A program made the position numbers and the translations under genes. The notes below the pieces were generated by a model, which saw only the letters and a program-made list of their open reading frames with translations, was not told the DNA's origin and did no database searches. 64,000 nucleotides of DNA from Rathayibacter sp. Leaf185 (GTDB taxonomy: Bacteria; Actinomycetota; Actinomycetes; Actinomycetales; Microbacteriaceae), in NCBI RefSeq assembly GCF_001423885.1, contig NZ_LMPP01000002.1, forward strand, positions 62,001 to 126,000, given 5' to 3'. Positions 7,902 to 15,559 of the stretch are shown here, in pieces; positions within the stretch are counted from its first letter, which is position 1, and the number at the start of each line of letters is the position of its first letter.

Positions 7902-9773
7902 TCACTCCTCCGGATCGACCACGAGCCCGACGCCGCCGCCGCGCCGAACGGGCTCGGCGACAGCGGTCATGAGCCCGGACGGGTCGACCTCGATCGCGGC
8001 CACCGCCCCGATCTCGGCGGCCGAGGTGAAGGTGTCGCCGGAGGGCGTCAGCTCCTGCCCGAAGGGGGCGAGGTCGTCGGCGTAGGCGTCGATGAACCCG
8101 GGCTCGGCCGAGGTCGACGCGGTGTTGCGCTGGGAGGCGCGGGGCGCGGCCACCGCCTCCGGCAGCGTCATGCCGAGGTCGATGCGGTTGACCAGGGTCT
8201 GCAGCACCGTCGTGATGATCGTCGCGCCTCCCGGCGAACCGACGACGAACTTCACCTCGCCGTCCTCGAGCACGATCGTCGGCGACATCGACGACCGCGG
8301 GCGCTTGCCGGGCTCGATCCGGTTCGGGTCGGTGTCGACGTACTCGGCCGAGAAGTCGGTGAGCTCGTTGTTGAGCAGGAATCCGCGCCCGGGGACGGTC
8401 ATCGCCGAGCCTCCTGTCTGCTCGATCGTCAGCGTGTAGGAGGCGGCGTTGCCCCACTTGTCGACGACGGAGAGGTGGGTGGTCGAGATGTTCTCGGTGT
8501 CGGGCTGCTCCTCCCGGACGGCGGTCGAGCATCCGGATCCGTCGAGCGCCCCGGCGGCGACCGGTCGCACGGACGCCGTCGTCGGGTCGATCGTGCAGTC
8601 CCGCGAGTCCGCGAACTCCTGGCTGAGGAGCGTCTCGGTGGGCACGTCGACGAAGGCCGGGTCGCCGACGTAGGCGCCCCGATCGGCGAAGGCGCGGGCG
8701 GACGCCTCGAGGTAGAGGTGCAGGGCGCTGCCGGTCCCCTCCGCAGCGAGGTCGTGGTTCTCGAGGATGTTCAGCGCCTCGCCGACCGCGATCCCGCCCG
8801 AGGAGGAGGGCGCCATGCCGTAGACGTCGAGTCCGCGGTACGAGACGTGGGTGGGCGCCTGCTCGAGCACCGAGTAGGCGGCGAGGTCGGCCTCGGTGAG
8901 CGAGCCGGCCGGAGCGGGGAGGTCCGAGTCGGCGACGATCCGCGGGTTCTGCACCGTGTCGGCGATCTCGGCGGCCAGAGGGCCGTCGTAGAACGCGCTC
9001 GGTCCGTGGAGCGCGATGCCGGCCAGCGTCTTCGCGAGATCGGGGTTGCGGAACGTGCTGCCGACCCGGGGGGCGTCACCGCCGGGGAGGAACAGCTCGG
9101 CCGTGTCGGGGAACGCCTGGAACCGCTCGAGATTGTCGAGCGTCTGGTTGCGGAAGGTCTCGTCGACCGGGAAGCCCGCCGCGGCGAGTGCGATGGACGG
9201 TGCCAGCACGACTCCGAGCGGCAGGGTGCCGAAGCGGTCGACCGCCGCATCCCAGGTCGCGACCGTGCCGGGGACCCCGACCGCGACACCCGACGACACG
9301 AGATCGGGGGTGAACGGATACGGCGCACCCGTCGCCGGGTCGATGAACGCGTCGGAGGTGATGCCGGCGGGGGCTGTCTCGCGCCCGTCGATGGTGCTCA
9401 CCTCGCCGGTGGCGGCGTCGAAGTAGACGAAGTACCCGCCGCCGCCGATGCCGGCGCTGTAGGGCTCGGTCACGCCGAGAGCGGAGGCGGTCGCGATCGC
9501 GGCGTCCGCGGCGTTGCCTCCGCGCTTCAGCACCTCGAGGCCCACTCGGCTCGCATAGGCGTCGACCGACGAGACTGCGCCGCCGTATCCGACAGAAGTC
9601 GAGGGTGAGACGACCGGGCCGCCGAGCGCACTGCGGATGTCCGCGGGCGAGAGGTTCGGGAACCCGGGGATCGGCCTGTCGAGAGCGGCGGCGGGCGCAG
9701 CCCCCGCCGCTGTCAGAGAGACGACCGCGACCAGCGCGAGCGCGATCCGTCGGAGTCCGGATGTCGGGGCCAT
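7902..9773 (-). CDS. ggt: Secreted gamma-glutamyltransferase
   Basis: A 623-residue N-terminal-nucleophile hydrolase that cleaves gamma-glutamyl bonds of glutathione and related peptides outside the cell. The first 30 residues form a signal peptide (RIALALVAVVSLTAAGAAPAAA). Autocatalytic processing is expected before T431 in TTHLSVVDKWGNAASY, the residue that becomes the N-terminal catalytic threonine of the small subunit; GSPGGATIIT near the C terminus is the conserved substrate/oxyanion segment. Length fits the family. GGAGG precedes the ATG at 9773. It stands alone, with a probable promoter motif about 45 bases upstream that is shared with the ABC exporter gene at 43874. Confidence 0.95.
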   Translation of the reverse strand: MAPTSGLRRIALALVAVVSLTAAGAAPAAALDRPIPGFPNLSPADIRSALGGPVVSPSTSVGYGGAVSSVDAYASRVGLEVLKRGGNAADAAIATASALGVTEPYSAGIGGGGYFVYFDAATGEVSTIDGRETAPAGITSDAFIDPATGAPYPFTPDLVSSGVAVGVPGTVATWDAAVDRFGTLPLGVVLAPSIALAAAGFPVDETFRNQTLDNLERFQAFPDTAELFLPGGDAPRVGSTFRNPDLAKTLAGIALHGPSAFYDGPLAAEIADTVQNPRIVADSDLPAPAGSLTEADLAAYSVLEQAPTHVSYRGLDVYGMAPSSSGGIAVGEALNILENHDLAAEGTGSALHLYLEASARAFADRGAYVGDPAFVDVPTETLLSQEFADSRDCTIDPTTASVRPVAAGALDGSGCSTAVREEQPDTENISTTHLSVVDKWGNAASYTLTIEQTGGSAMTVPGRGFLLNNELTDFSAEYVDTDPNRIEPGKRPRSSMSPTIVLEDGEVKFVVGSPGGATIITTVLQTLVNRIDLGMTLPEAVAAPRASQRNTASTSAEPGFIDAYADDLAPFGQELTPSGDTFTSAAEIGAVAAIEVDPSGLMTAVAEPVRRGGGVGLVVDPEE

Positions 9774-9817
9774 GGCGTTCCTCCGTCGGAACTCGGTGCA
9801 GCGGGCGGTGCGGTTCC

Positions 9818-9836
9818 CCCAACCTAGGGGGGCATC
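9818..9836 (-). promoter_or_regulatory. Probable promoter element of ggt, shared with the 43874 gene
   Basis: The plus strand reads CCCAACCTAGGGGGGCATC here; 17 of 19 bases match 43900-43918, which lies upstream of the unrelated minus-strand ABC exporter gene. Read on the minus strand it gives a C-run followed by TAGGTT, which could be a minus-10 hexamer. Both copies sit 26-45 bases before a minus-strand start codon. The role is inferred from position and recurrence. Confidence 0.45.
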
Positions 9837-9906
9837 GGTGCCGCGTGCCAGCGGGAAGGGCGTCGGGTGCGTCGGCTGCGTGCTCCGGGCGACACCGGCC
9901 GTGCCG

Positions 9907-10608
9907 TCATCGCAGTCGGTCGGACAGGGTCGAGAGGTCGTCTACCGCGAGATCGAAGCTGTCGTGTGGGGAAGGATGCTCGGCCCCCGGGCGGGCGACG
10001 TAGGCGGTGCGGAATCCGTGCTCGGCGGCGGCTCGCAGGTCCCAGGGATGCGCCGCGACGAACAGTGTGCGACCGGGATCCAGGTCGAGGGCGTCGATCG
10101 CGTGCCGGTACGCGGCCGGCGCCGGTTTGAAGGTCTGCACGGCGGCCGTCGAGAGCGCGACGTCCCAGCTGATGGCGTTGCGCTGCGAGAGCCGCGCGAG
10201 GGAGTCGAGATCGCCGTTGCTCACTCCTGCGACGAGGCGATCCGAGCGCAGGGCCGCCGTCGCCTCGGCGACGTCGGGCCAGGCCGGGTAGGTCCGCTCC
10301 AGGAGCGACACCTCGGCCAGCACCTCGGGCGTCGGGATCCCGCCCGACCCCGTGACCGCGTCGCGCGCCGCCTCGACCACGAGTCGCCGGTGCGGCTGCC
10401 ACGGTGCACGGCCGTCGACGACGGCGCCCATGCGCTCCTCGAGCAGGCCCGCCCACGTCCGGTGCAGCGCCGCGGAGTCGCGGATGCCCGCCGACGCCGA
10501 GAGGCGGGCTGCCGCGCTCGCCCAGGCGGAGTCCTCGTCCACGAGAGTCCCGATGACATCGAAGACGATGGCGTCGATGCGGGAGGGCTGGAACGTGGTC
10601 GTCGTCAT
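9907..10608 (-). CDS. HAD-superfamily hydrolase, haloacid dehalogenase type II-like
   Basis: A 233-residue protein of the haloacid dehalogenase superfamily. Motif I is FDVIGTLVDED near residues 13-23, with the nucleophilic aspartate; motif II lies around VAGVSNGD, motif III is the lysine of TFKPAPAAYR, and motif IV is the segment FVAAHPWDLRAAAEHG, all typical of L-2-haloacid dehalogenases. The usual FDVYGTL is FDVIGTL here. The start at 10608 is chosen because the longer frame only adds non-conserved sequence. It may act on a halogenated acid or, more likely, a phosphate ester; the sequence does not decide. The gene has no obvious operon partner. Confidence 0.85.
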   Translation of the reverse strand: MTTTTFQPSRIDAIVFDVIGTLVDEDSAWASAAARLSASAGIRDSAALHRTWAGLLEERMGAVVDGRAPWQPHRRLVVEAARDAVTGSGGIPTPEVLAEVSLLERTYPAWPDVAEATAALRSDRLVAGVSNGDLDSLARLSQRNAISWDVALSTAAVQTFKPAPAAYRHAIDALDLDPGRTLFVAAHPWDLRAAAEHGFRTAYVARPGAEHPSPHDSFDLAVDDLSTLSDRLR

Positions 10609-10695
10609 GGGATCAGTCGAGCAGACGCGCCCGGCGACGACAAGCCGTCCCGACGGGCTCCGAACCGGCAAGATGGCAGCGTCAGAGGGGGACCG

Positions 10696-11157
10696 ATGAA
10701 TGCTTCTGTTCTGCGCGGTTCAGCCGTGCTGGCGGTGATGATCATGCTGTCCGGATGCGCGCCCACCTTCGCCGCCGAGAACAGCGAGGTCGCGTGTGCG
10801 GACTGGGTCCCGTACGACTCGGTCGACGAGGCGGCCGACGGAGCCGAGCTCGTCGTGCGCGCCGAGCTCGAGCCGACCGACACGACGGTGACGATGCACG
10901 GCGAGCCGGCCTCGCTCCATCGTGCGACCGTCACCGAAGTCTTCCGAGGCGACGCGGCGGTCGGCGACGTGCTCGATGTGGTGTCGACTCCCGCGAGCTG
11001 CACGACAGGCGCGCCCTACCCGGACGGCGATCCGATGCTGCGGGACGAGGCGACCCTCGTGCTCCGTCCCGGAACTCCCGCGTGGGGGAGCGCCGACTTC
11101 CTCCAGACGATCACTCCATACTCCGGAGTCTGGGACGAGCGACCGACCGCGGAGTGA
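10696..11157 (+). CDS. Small predicted lipoprotein
   Basis: A 153-residue protein with a lipoprotein signal peptide: positively charged start, hydrophobic run and lipobox LSGC with the acylated cysteine at C21. The mature part contains two further cysteines (in VACADW and ASCTTG) and a beta-rich fold (RATVTEVFRGDAAVGDVLDV) that resembles small extracytoplasmic proteins of unknown function in actinobacteria. A GAGGGGGA ribosome binding site precedes the ATG. I do not recognise a specific family, and the neighbours (a HAD hydrolase on the other strand and an alpha/beta hydrolase 70 bases downstream) do not suggest a role. Confidence 0.75.
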   Translation: MNASVLRGSAVLAVMIMLSGCAPTFAAENSEVACADWVPYDSVDEAADGAELVVRAELEPTDTTVTMHGEPASLHRATVTEVFRGDAAVGDVLDVVSTPASCTTGAPYPDGDPMLRDEATLVLRPGTPAWGSADFLQTITPYSGVWDERPTAE

Positions 11158-11226
11158 CGGGAGGGCTGCCATCGCGGTCGGCGGAGGCGTGTCCGCCGGC
11201 TCACCCGGTCCCGGCTCGATGGGATC

Positions 11227-11988
11227 ATGGCGCACATGCATCTCTCCGAGTCCGGCGACCGAGACGGTGCTCCGGTGCTGCTCCTGCACGGTGGGGGAGT
11301 GGCCGGCTGGATGTGGACGGAGCTGCGGAAGGTCCTCGAGGCGGACCACCTGGTCCTCGTCCCGGATCTGCCCGGACACGGCGGGAGTGCCGATGAGGAC
11401 TACCGTTCGCACTCGTCCACGGTGGACGTCCTCGCCACCGTGCTGCGCCGCAGCGCCCGAGGTCCGGCCGCCGTGATCGGCTTCTCGCTGGGTGCTCAGC
11501 TGGCGATGCGGCTCGCGTCGGAACACCCGGATCTCGTCGGACGCGTCATGATCGTCAGCGCCCAGGCGCGCCCCCTCCCCTTCGCACGAGCGACCCTGCT
11601 CCTGCTCGGGCTCGCGGCGCCGCTGTCACGCCGCCGCTGGTTCGCCCGGCTCCAGGCTCGCGAGCTCTTCATCCCCGACGAGTCGATGGAGGACTACATC
11701 CGGACGAGCGCCCGTATCTCAAGGCGCACGCTGCTCGAGGCCGTGGGGGAGAACCTCCGCTTCGAGATCCCGGCCGGATGGTCGGACGTCACCGGCGACG
11801 CGCTCGTCATGGCCGGTAGCAGGGAGCGCTCCGTGATGAGGAGATCGGCCGCCGCGATCCACGAGGCGCTGCCGGGCAGCATCCTCGAGATCATCGATGG
11901 CGGCGGCCACGGCATCCCTCTGCAGCGCCCGGAGTGGTTCGCCGCCCGCGTCGCGAGGTGGCTCTCAGCCGACGGATCCCCCGGCTGA
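11227..11988 (+). CDS. Alpha/beta-fold hydrolase
   Basis: A 253-residue alpha/beta hydrolase. It has the oxyanion-hole HGGG (residues 21-24), the LPGHGGS segment, the nucleophile elbow GFSLGAQ with S87, and a C-terminal catalytic histidine in GGGHGIPLQRPEWFA. No signal peptide is present, so it is cytoplasmic. The family includes esterases, lactonases and C-C bond hydrolases; the sequence does not allow a choice. It follows the lipoprotein gene by 70 bases and no Shine-Dalgarno sequence is evident before the ATG. Confidence 0.85.
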   Translation: MAHMHLSESGDRDGAPVLLLHGGGVAGWMWTELRKVLEADHLVLVPDLPGHGGSADEDYRSHSSTVDVLATVLRRSARGPAAVIGFSLGAQLAMRLASEHPDLVGRVMIVSAQARPLPFARATLLLLGLAAPLSRRRWFARLQARELFIPDESMEDYIRTSARISRRTLLEAVGENLRFEIPAGWSDVTGDALVMAGSRERSVMRRSAAAIHEALPGSILEIIDGGGHGIPLQRPEWFAARVARWLSADGSPG

Positions 11989-12013
11989 GCGCCTCGCCGC
12001 CGGCCCCGACCGG

Positions 12014-12295
12014 TCAGAAGGGGTCGGATCCGCCCTCGTCGTTCCACCGGTCGATGTCCTTCTCGGCCCGCGCAGCCGCGGCCGGGCTCCGCCAGGCGGT
12101 GGTGGCGGCGTCGGCCCACGCCGTCGTCGAGGTGGGGTCGGTGTCGTAGGACTGCCAGAACCGGGTCTCGCGAGCGGTCTCCTCGTGGAGGAGTGTGAGC
12201 TGGCCGGATGTCGCGGAGATCGGGAACGGCGTCGTCGCGCCGCTGCGGGCTCTCCCCCTGGCTGGAGCAGGGGTCGTGCTGATGAGTGCACCCAT
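12014..12295 (-). CDS. Small hypothetical protein
   Basis: A 93-residue acidic, alanine/threonine-rich protein containing LTLLHEETARETRFWQSYDT and ending in WNDEGGSDPF. I do not recognise the family, but the regular composition and clean convergent arrangement with the hydrolase gene argue that it is real. The start at 12295 has no Shine-Dalgarno sequence; instead TACAGT lies exactly six bases upstream, the spacing of a minus-10 box for a leaderless transcript. The reading frame continues upstream but becomes arginine-rich noise there. Confidence 0.5.
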   Translation of the reverse strand: MGALISTTPAPARGRARSGATTPFPISATSGQLTLLHEETARETRFWQSYDTDPTSTTAWADAATTAWRSPAAAARAEKDIDRWNDEGGSDPF

Positions 12296-12582
12296 GTCCG
12301 GACTGTACGCCTCCGTGGGCGCTCGAGACCGGATCGGCCGGGATCGGGTGCTGTGCGCTCGATCGGCAGGACTGCGGAGGTGGCCTCTCCACAAGAGGGC
12401 GTAGTCTCGCCACCACTCGACCACGGCACTCATGGCCCGGACGCGCTCTCCCGCTCCCCGCCCTGCGCCCCCGCAGCAGACGATCACCTACCGGTACCGC
12501 CGACAGCATCGAGGCCGCGAGCCGGTCCGGGCGTCGGCGACGTCAGAGCCGCCGCGCCTGCGACGGCGGGAACGAGGACACC

Positions 12583-12859
12583 GTGAAGACCATGACCTGC
12601 CGCGATCTCGGGGGCCCCTGCGGCCTCGAGCTCCAGGGCGCGAGCGCCGACGACGTCATCAAGGCCCAGGACCGGCATCTGCGAGCGCCGACGACGTCAT
12701 CAAGGCCCAGGACCGGCATCTGCGAGAGGCGGTCAAGGCCGGCGATGAGGCGCACATCCCCGCGCGCGAGGACATGAAGGGGCGCTGGAGGCACCCAAGA
12801 AGTCCCTCGACTGGTACAACGGCGTCAAGCGCGCCTACGCCGAGCTGCCCGCGACCTGA
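12583..12859 (+). pseudogene. Frameshifted DUF1059-family gene
   Basis: A decayed gene for a small DUF1059 protein (normally about 60-80 residues, function unknown). It starts at GTG 12583 with VKTMTCRDLGGPC, the typical family start, and continues to DDVIKAQDRHLR. A perfect 41-bp tandem duplication (12640-12680 and 12681-12721) then shifts the frame. The family sequence resumes in the second copy as DDVIKAQDRHLREAVKAG up to MKGRW, and near 12788 one base appears to be missing. The end is readable only in a third frame as APKKSLDWYNGVKRAYAEL with a stop at 12857-12859. Both lesions together leave no full-length frame. Confidence 0.85.
12640..12721 (+). repeat. Perfect 41-bp tandem duplication inside the DUF1059 gene
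   Basis: Two adjacent identical 41-base units begin GCGAGCGCCGACGACGTCAT at 12640 and 12681, and GCGAG recurs at 12722-12726, so a 5-base direct repeat probably seeded the slippage. Because 41 is not a multiple of three, the duplication destroys the frame. Perfect identity of the copies suggests it is recent. Confidence 0.95.
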
Positions 12860-12879
12860 TCGGCGAGCGGGGTCGCGCC

Positions 12880-13560
12880 TCAGCGCGTCGGCACCGCGGA
12901 CGCGGAGGCCTGCGCTCGCACGCGCCGGAGCGCGTCGTCGCGTTCTGCCGGCTCGAGTCGGGCCGGGCCGTACGTGATGACGGGCGGCAGGACGTCGTAC
13001 CCGACGAACTCGAGCATCCCGCGGTGGATGTGGAAGAGGAACGTCTGCATGTCGCCGTAGCCCTCGGCTGCGCCGGGGGAGAAAGCGGGCTCGCCTCCTC
13101 CGGTGGTGAGGAGCAGCATCGCCTGCTTGCCGCGCAGGCCGCCGTCGGCGAAGACGCCGTGCTCGCCGCCGAAGGCCGCGCCCATCACGAAGACGCGGTC
13201 GATCCAGCCCTTCAGGATCGCCGGCATCGAGAACCACCAGAGCGGGAACGAGAGCACCAGCAGGTCTGCTCGCAGCAGCAGGTCGAGGTGCGCCTGGACG
13301 GGGTTACCGAGCGTCCTGCCGATCACGGCGTCCCGCTGCTCGGCCTGCGGCTTGAAGTAGCCGGAGGTGCCGAACTGGTCGCGGTGCAGTACCGGATCCC
13401 AGCCGTCGGCGTAGAGGTCGATCCGCTGGACCTCGAGCCCGTCGCGATGCAGCTGCTCTTCGACGGCGTTCGCCTGGGCCGAGGAGAAGGAGGCCGGTTC
13501 GGGGTGGGCGTGGACGATCAGAGCACGGCGCGGGGCAGCGCGGAGGCAGGTGTCGGTCAT
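12880..13560 (-). CDS. NAD(P)H dehydrogenase (quinone)-type flavoprotein
   Basis: A 226-residue flavodoxin-fold oxidoreductase of the NQO1/MdaB-like group, expected to use FMN or FAD and NAD(P)H for two-electron reduction of quinones or electrophiles in the cytoplasm. The motifs are HAHPEPASFSSA at the phosphate-binding N terminus, LVLSFPLWWFSMPAILKGWI in the middle, and LLLTTGGGEPAFSP near residue 150. It lies directly downstream of an ArsR-family gene on the same strand, separated by 33 bases that contain an inverted repeat. Expression is therefore probably controlled by that regulator, perhaps in response to an electrophile. Confidence 0.9.
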   Translation of the reverse strand: MTDTCLRAAPRRALIVHAHPEPASFSSAQANAVEEQLHRDGLEVQRIDLYADGWDPVLHRDQFGTSGYFKPQAEQRDAVIGRTLGNPVQAHLDLLLRADLLVLSFPLWWFSMPAILKGWIDRVFVMGAAFGGEHGVFADGGLRGKQAMLLLTTGGGEPAFSPGAAEGYGDMQTFLFHIHRGMLEFVGYDVLPPVITYGPARLEPAERDDALRRVRAQASASAVPTR

Positions 13561-13569
13561 CCGCCAATC

Positions 13570-13589
13570 ATATCGAGATTTTGCGATAT
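13570..13589. promoter_or_regulatory. Inverted repeat ATATCG-N8-CGATAT, probable ArsR operator
   Basis: ATATCG at 13570-13575 and CGATAT at 13584-13589 form a dyad in the short gap between the ArsR stop codon and the quinone reductase start. Its AT-rich character stands out from the surroundings. Position and symmetry fit an ArsR-family operator controlling the downstream flavoprotein gene. Confidence 0.6.
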
Positions 13590-13593
13590 GTAG

Positions 13594-13905
13594 CTAGATC
13601 GTCGACTGGAGGCGCTTCAGCAGTGCGTCGACGTCGGAGTCGTTGCGCCGGTAGTGCGTGTACTTCCCCACTCGCGTGGAGCACACGAGGCCTGCACGCT
13701 CCAGCGATCCCATGTAGGCCGAGATGGTCGACTGCGCGAGCCCCGTCTTCGCGGCGAGGTGGGTGACGCAGACCCCGAACTCGGAGCGGTCCGCGATGGG
13801 CTCGTACTCGCTGAAGGAGGCCTCGGGGGAGCGCAGCCACTCCATGATCTGCAGTCGGGTGGGATTGCCGAGCGCCTTCAGTACCTCGACGAGCTGCATG
13901 TCCAC
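13594..13905 (-). CDS. ArsR-family winged-helix regulator
   Basis: A 103-residue ArsR-like repressor with the standard wHTH: LVEVLKALGNPTRLQIMEWL, then VTHLAAKTGLAQSTISAYMG (recognition helix) and the wing around STRVGKYTHYRR. A single cysteine-valine pair (GVCVTHLA) lies next to the HTH, as in thiol- or metal-sensing members, but a complete metal site is not evident. The start is GTG 13905 (GGAG nine bases upstream) or ATG 13899. Immediately upstream is a run of six TCGGC-like pentamers. It probably controls itself and the downstream quinone reductase gene. Confidence 0.88.
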   Translation of the reverse strand: MDMQLVEVLKALGNPTRLQIMEWLRSPEASFSEYEPIADRSEFGVCVTHLAAKTGLAQSTISAYMGSLERAGLVCSTRVGKYTHYRRNDSDVDALLKRLQSTI

Positions 13906-13920
13906 CGTTCCATTCTCCTC

Positions 13921-13950
13921 TCGGCTCGGCTCGGCTCGGCTCGGTTCGGC
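13921..13950. repeat. Pentanucleotide microsatellite (TCGGC)4-TCGGT-TCGGC
   Basis: Six consecutive 5-base units, five of them TCGGC and one TCGGT, lie in the 64-base gap between the epimerase stop and the ArsR start. On the coding strand this is just upstream of the ArsR ribosome binding region, where unit-number changes would alter promoter spacing. Confidence 0.9.
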
Positions 13951-13969
13951 ATCGTGCCGCTGCCGAGGA

Positions 13970-14854
13970 TCAGGACGCGGTGTAGTACCCGGCTTCGAGG
14001 TCCTCGAGCAGGGTGGGGCCGGTCGGGGTCCAGTCGAGGAGGCGACGGGTGGCGGTGCTCGAGGCGGGCTGGTCGCCGCCGAGCAGTGCGCCGAACACGC
14101 CGAGTCGCTCCGGGTCGACGGAGGCGGCGGGCAGCCCGGTCTTCCGCGCGATGACCTCGGCGACCGCGCGCAGCGCGACGCCCTCCTCGCCGACGGCGTG
14201 CAGCACCGATCCCGCAGGAGCCTTCTCGAGGGCGAGGCGGACGAGGCGGGCGGCGTCGCTGAGGTGCACGGCGGGCCAGCGGTTCTGCCCGTCGCCGACG
14301 TACGCCGCGGTGCCGAGCCGACGGTCCAGGTCGACGAGCATCGTGATGAGGCCGTTCCTGTCGTGCTGCCCGTGGACCGTGCGAGGCATCCGCACGAGAC
14401 CGGAGCGGATGCCTCTGGTCGAGAGCGCCAGCACGGCCGCGGCCGTTCGGGAGCGCACCCCGGCGGGTCCCTCCGGGTCGAGCTCGTCCTGCTCGGTCGC
14501 CGTCCCGCCGAGGTCGGTGGGGGTTCCGGAGGCGGCGAAGAACGCTGTGCCGGTCCCCTCCAGCGCCGCGCCGATCGCCTCGATCAGGCGCACCTCGTTC
14601 TCGACCGTCTCGTCGAACGCCGCGAAGTCGAGGGTGAACGCGAGGTGAGCGGTCGCGTCGGCGCGCAGGGCCTCCGAGACCAGCAGGGTGTGGTCGGACA
14701 TGTCGCCCCTGACGGGAGTGACCCCGATCGCGCGGACCTTCTGGGCCGACGTGTCGGAGCGGACGAGGCCTCGCACCTCGTGACCGGCCGCGAGGAGCTC
14801 CCGGGAGAGGGCCGTTCCGATCCAGCCGGATGCTCCGGTGATGAAGACGCGCAT
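13970..14854 (-). CDS. NAD(P)-binding epimerase/reductase (extended SDR)
   Basis: A 294-residue Rossmann-fold protein starting MRVFITGASGWIGTALSREL, which holds the GxxGxxG nucleotide-binding motif of extended short-chain dehydrogenases. The body has the HLAFTLDFAAFDETVENE and RMPRTVHGQHDRNG segments common in this NAD-dependent epimerase/dehydratase group. The start at 14854 follows AAGGGA. It diverges from a TetR gene and the 85-base gap contains strong dyads, so it is very likely the target of that regulator. The substrate is unknown. Confidence 0.88.
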   Translation of the reverse strand: MRVFITGASGWIGTALSRELLAAGHEVRGLVRSDTSAQKVRAIGVTPVRGDMSDHTLLVSEALRADATAHLAFTLDFAAFDETVENEVRLIEAIGAALEGTGTAFFAASGTPTDLGGTATEQDELDPEGPAGVRSRTAAAVLALSTRGIRSGLVRMPRTVHGQHDRNGLITMLVDLDRRLGTAAYVGDGQNRWPAVHLSDAARLVRLALEKAPAGSVLHAVGEEGVALRAVAEVIARKTGLPAASVDPERLGVFGALLGGDQPASSTATRRLLDWTPTGPTLLEDLEAGYYTAS

Positions 14855-14872
14855 GGTGTGGTCCCTTCGACA

Positions 14873-14927
14873 GGTGATGTGACTGAGTAACATCACCATA
14901 CCTCTGATGGGACACGGTCACATCACT
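14873..14927. promoter_or_regulatory. Nested dyads with GTGATGTGAC / GTCACATCAC, probable TetR operator
   Basis: GGTGATGT (14873-14880) and ACATCACC (14890-14897) form one inverted repeat. In addition GTGATGTGAC (14874-14883) is the exact reverse complement of GTCACATCAC (14918-14927). The half-site thus occurs three times between the divergent epimerase and TetR genes; the last copy abuts the predicted TAGGCT minus-10 box of the tetR gene (14928-14933). Confidence 0.65.
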
Positions 14928-14939
14928 TAGGCTGACGAC

Positions 14940-15533
14940 ATGGGTCGATGGGAACCGGATGCGCGCGGCCGGCTCCTGCGCGCCGCCATCGAGCTCTTCG
15001 CCGAACGCGGCTACGACGCCACGACCGCTGCGCAGATCGCCGAGCGCGCCGGCCTCACCAAGACGACGCTCTTCCGGTACTTCGCCGACAAGCGCGAGAT
15101 CGTCTTCCAGGGCGAGGAGAAGCTGGCCGCCCTGGCGACGGAGGGTGTCGCGCACGCTCCGGTCGACGCGGCCGCGTTCGACATCCTCCGGGCGGGGCTC
15201 CAAGCGCTCTGCGACCCCGAGACCGGTCCGCAGCAGGAGATCGGCCGCGCGCTCGAGCCGATCCTCGGCACCAGCGCCGAGCTGCGCGAGCGGGCCGGCA
15301 CCAAGCGCTCGACCCTCACGCGGGCGCTGCAGGAGGCGCTCGCCGTCCGCCTCGGCGACCCCCGCCTGGCCGGCCTGCTCGCCGACACCGGCATGCGCGC
15401 CTACTACGAGGGCTTCGGCACGTGGCTCGCCTCGGCCGACGACGTGCTCCTGGTCGACGTCGTCGATGCGGAGCTCTCCGCCTACTGGAGCGCGCTCCTC
15501 CGAGCGGCGGCGGAGGTCGATCCCGCCGGATGA
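14940..15533 (+). CDS. TetR-family regulator
   Basis: A 197-residue TetR/AcrR regulator. The HTH occupies residues 10-57 (LRAAIELFAERGYDATTAAQ, then GLTKTTLFRYFADKREIVF). The C-terminal ligand domain is alanine-rich and not diagnostic. It diverges from an epimerase gene and probably represses it through the dyads in between. There is no Shine-Dalgarno sequence; TAGGCT lies six bases before the ATG, which suggests a leaderless mRNA. Confidence 0.9.
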   Translation: MGRWEPDARGRLLRAAIELFAERGYDATTAAQIAERAGLTKTTLFRYFADKREIVFQGEEKLAALATEGVAHAPVDAAAFDILRAGLQALCDPETGPQQEIGRALEPILGTSAELRERAGTKRSTLTRALQEALAVRLGDPRLAGLLADTGMRAYYEGFGTWLASADDVLLVDVVDAELSAYWSALLRAAAEVDPAG

Positions 15534-15559
15534 CACGGGAGGCGGTGAGCTGTTCCGTC

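Noticed and set aside
13921-13950. Possible CRISPR-like array
   Set aside because: The units are 5 bases long with no spacers; it is a simple microsatellite.
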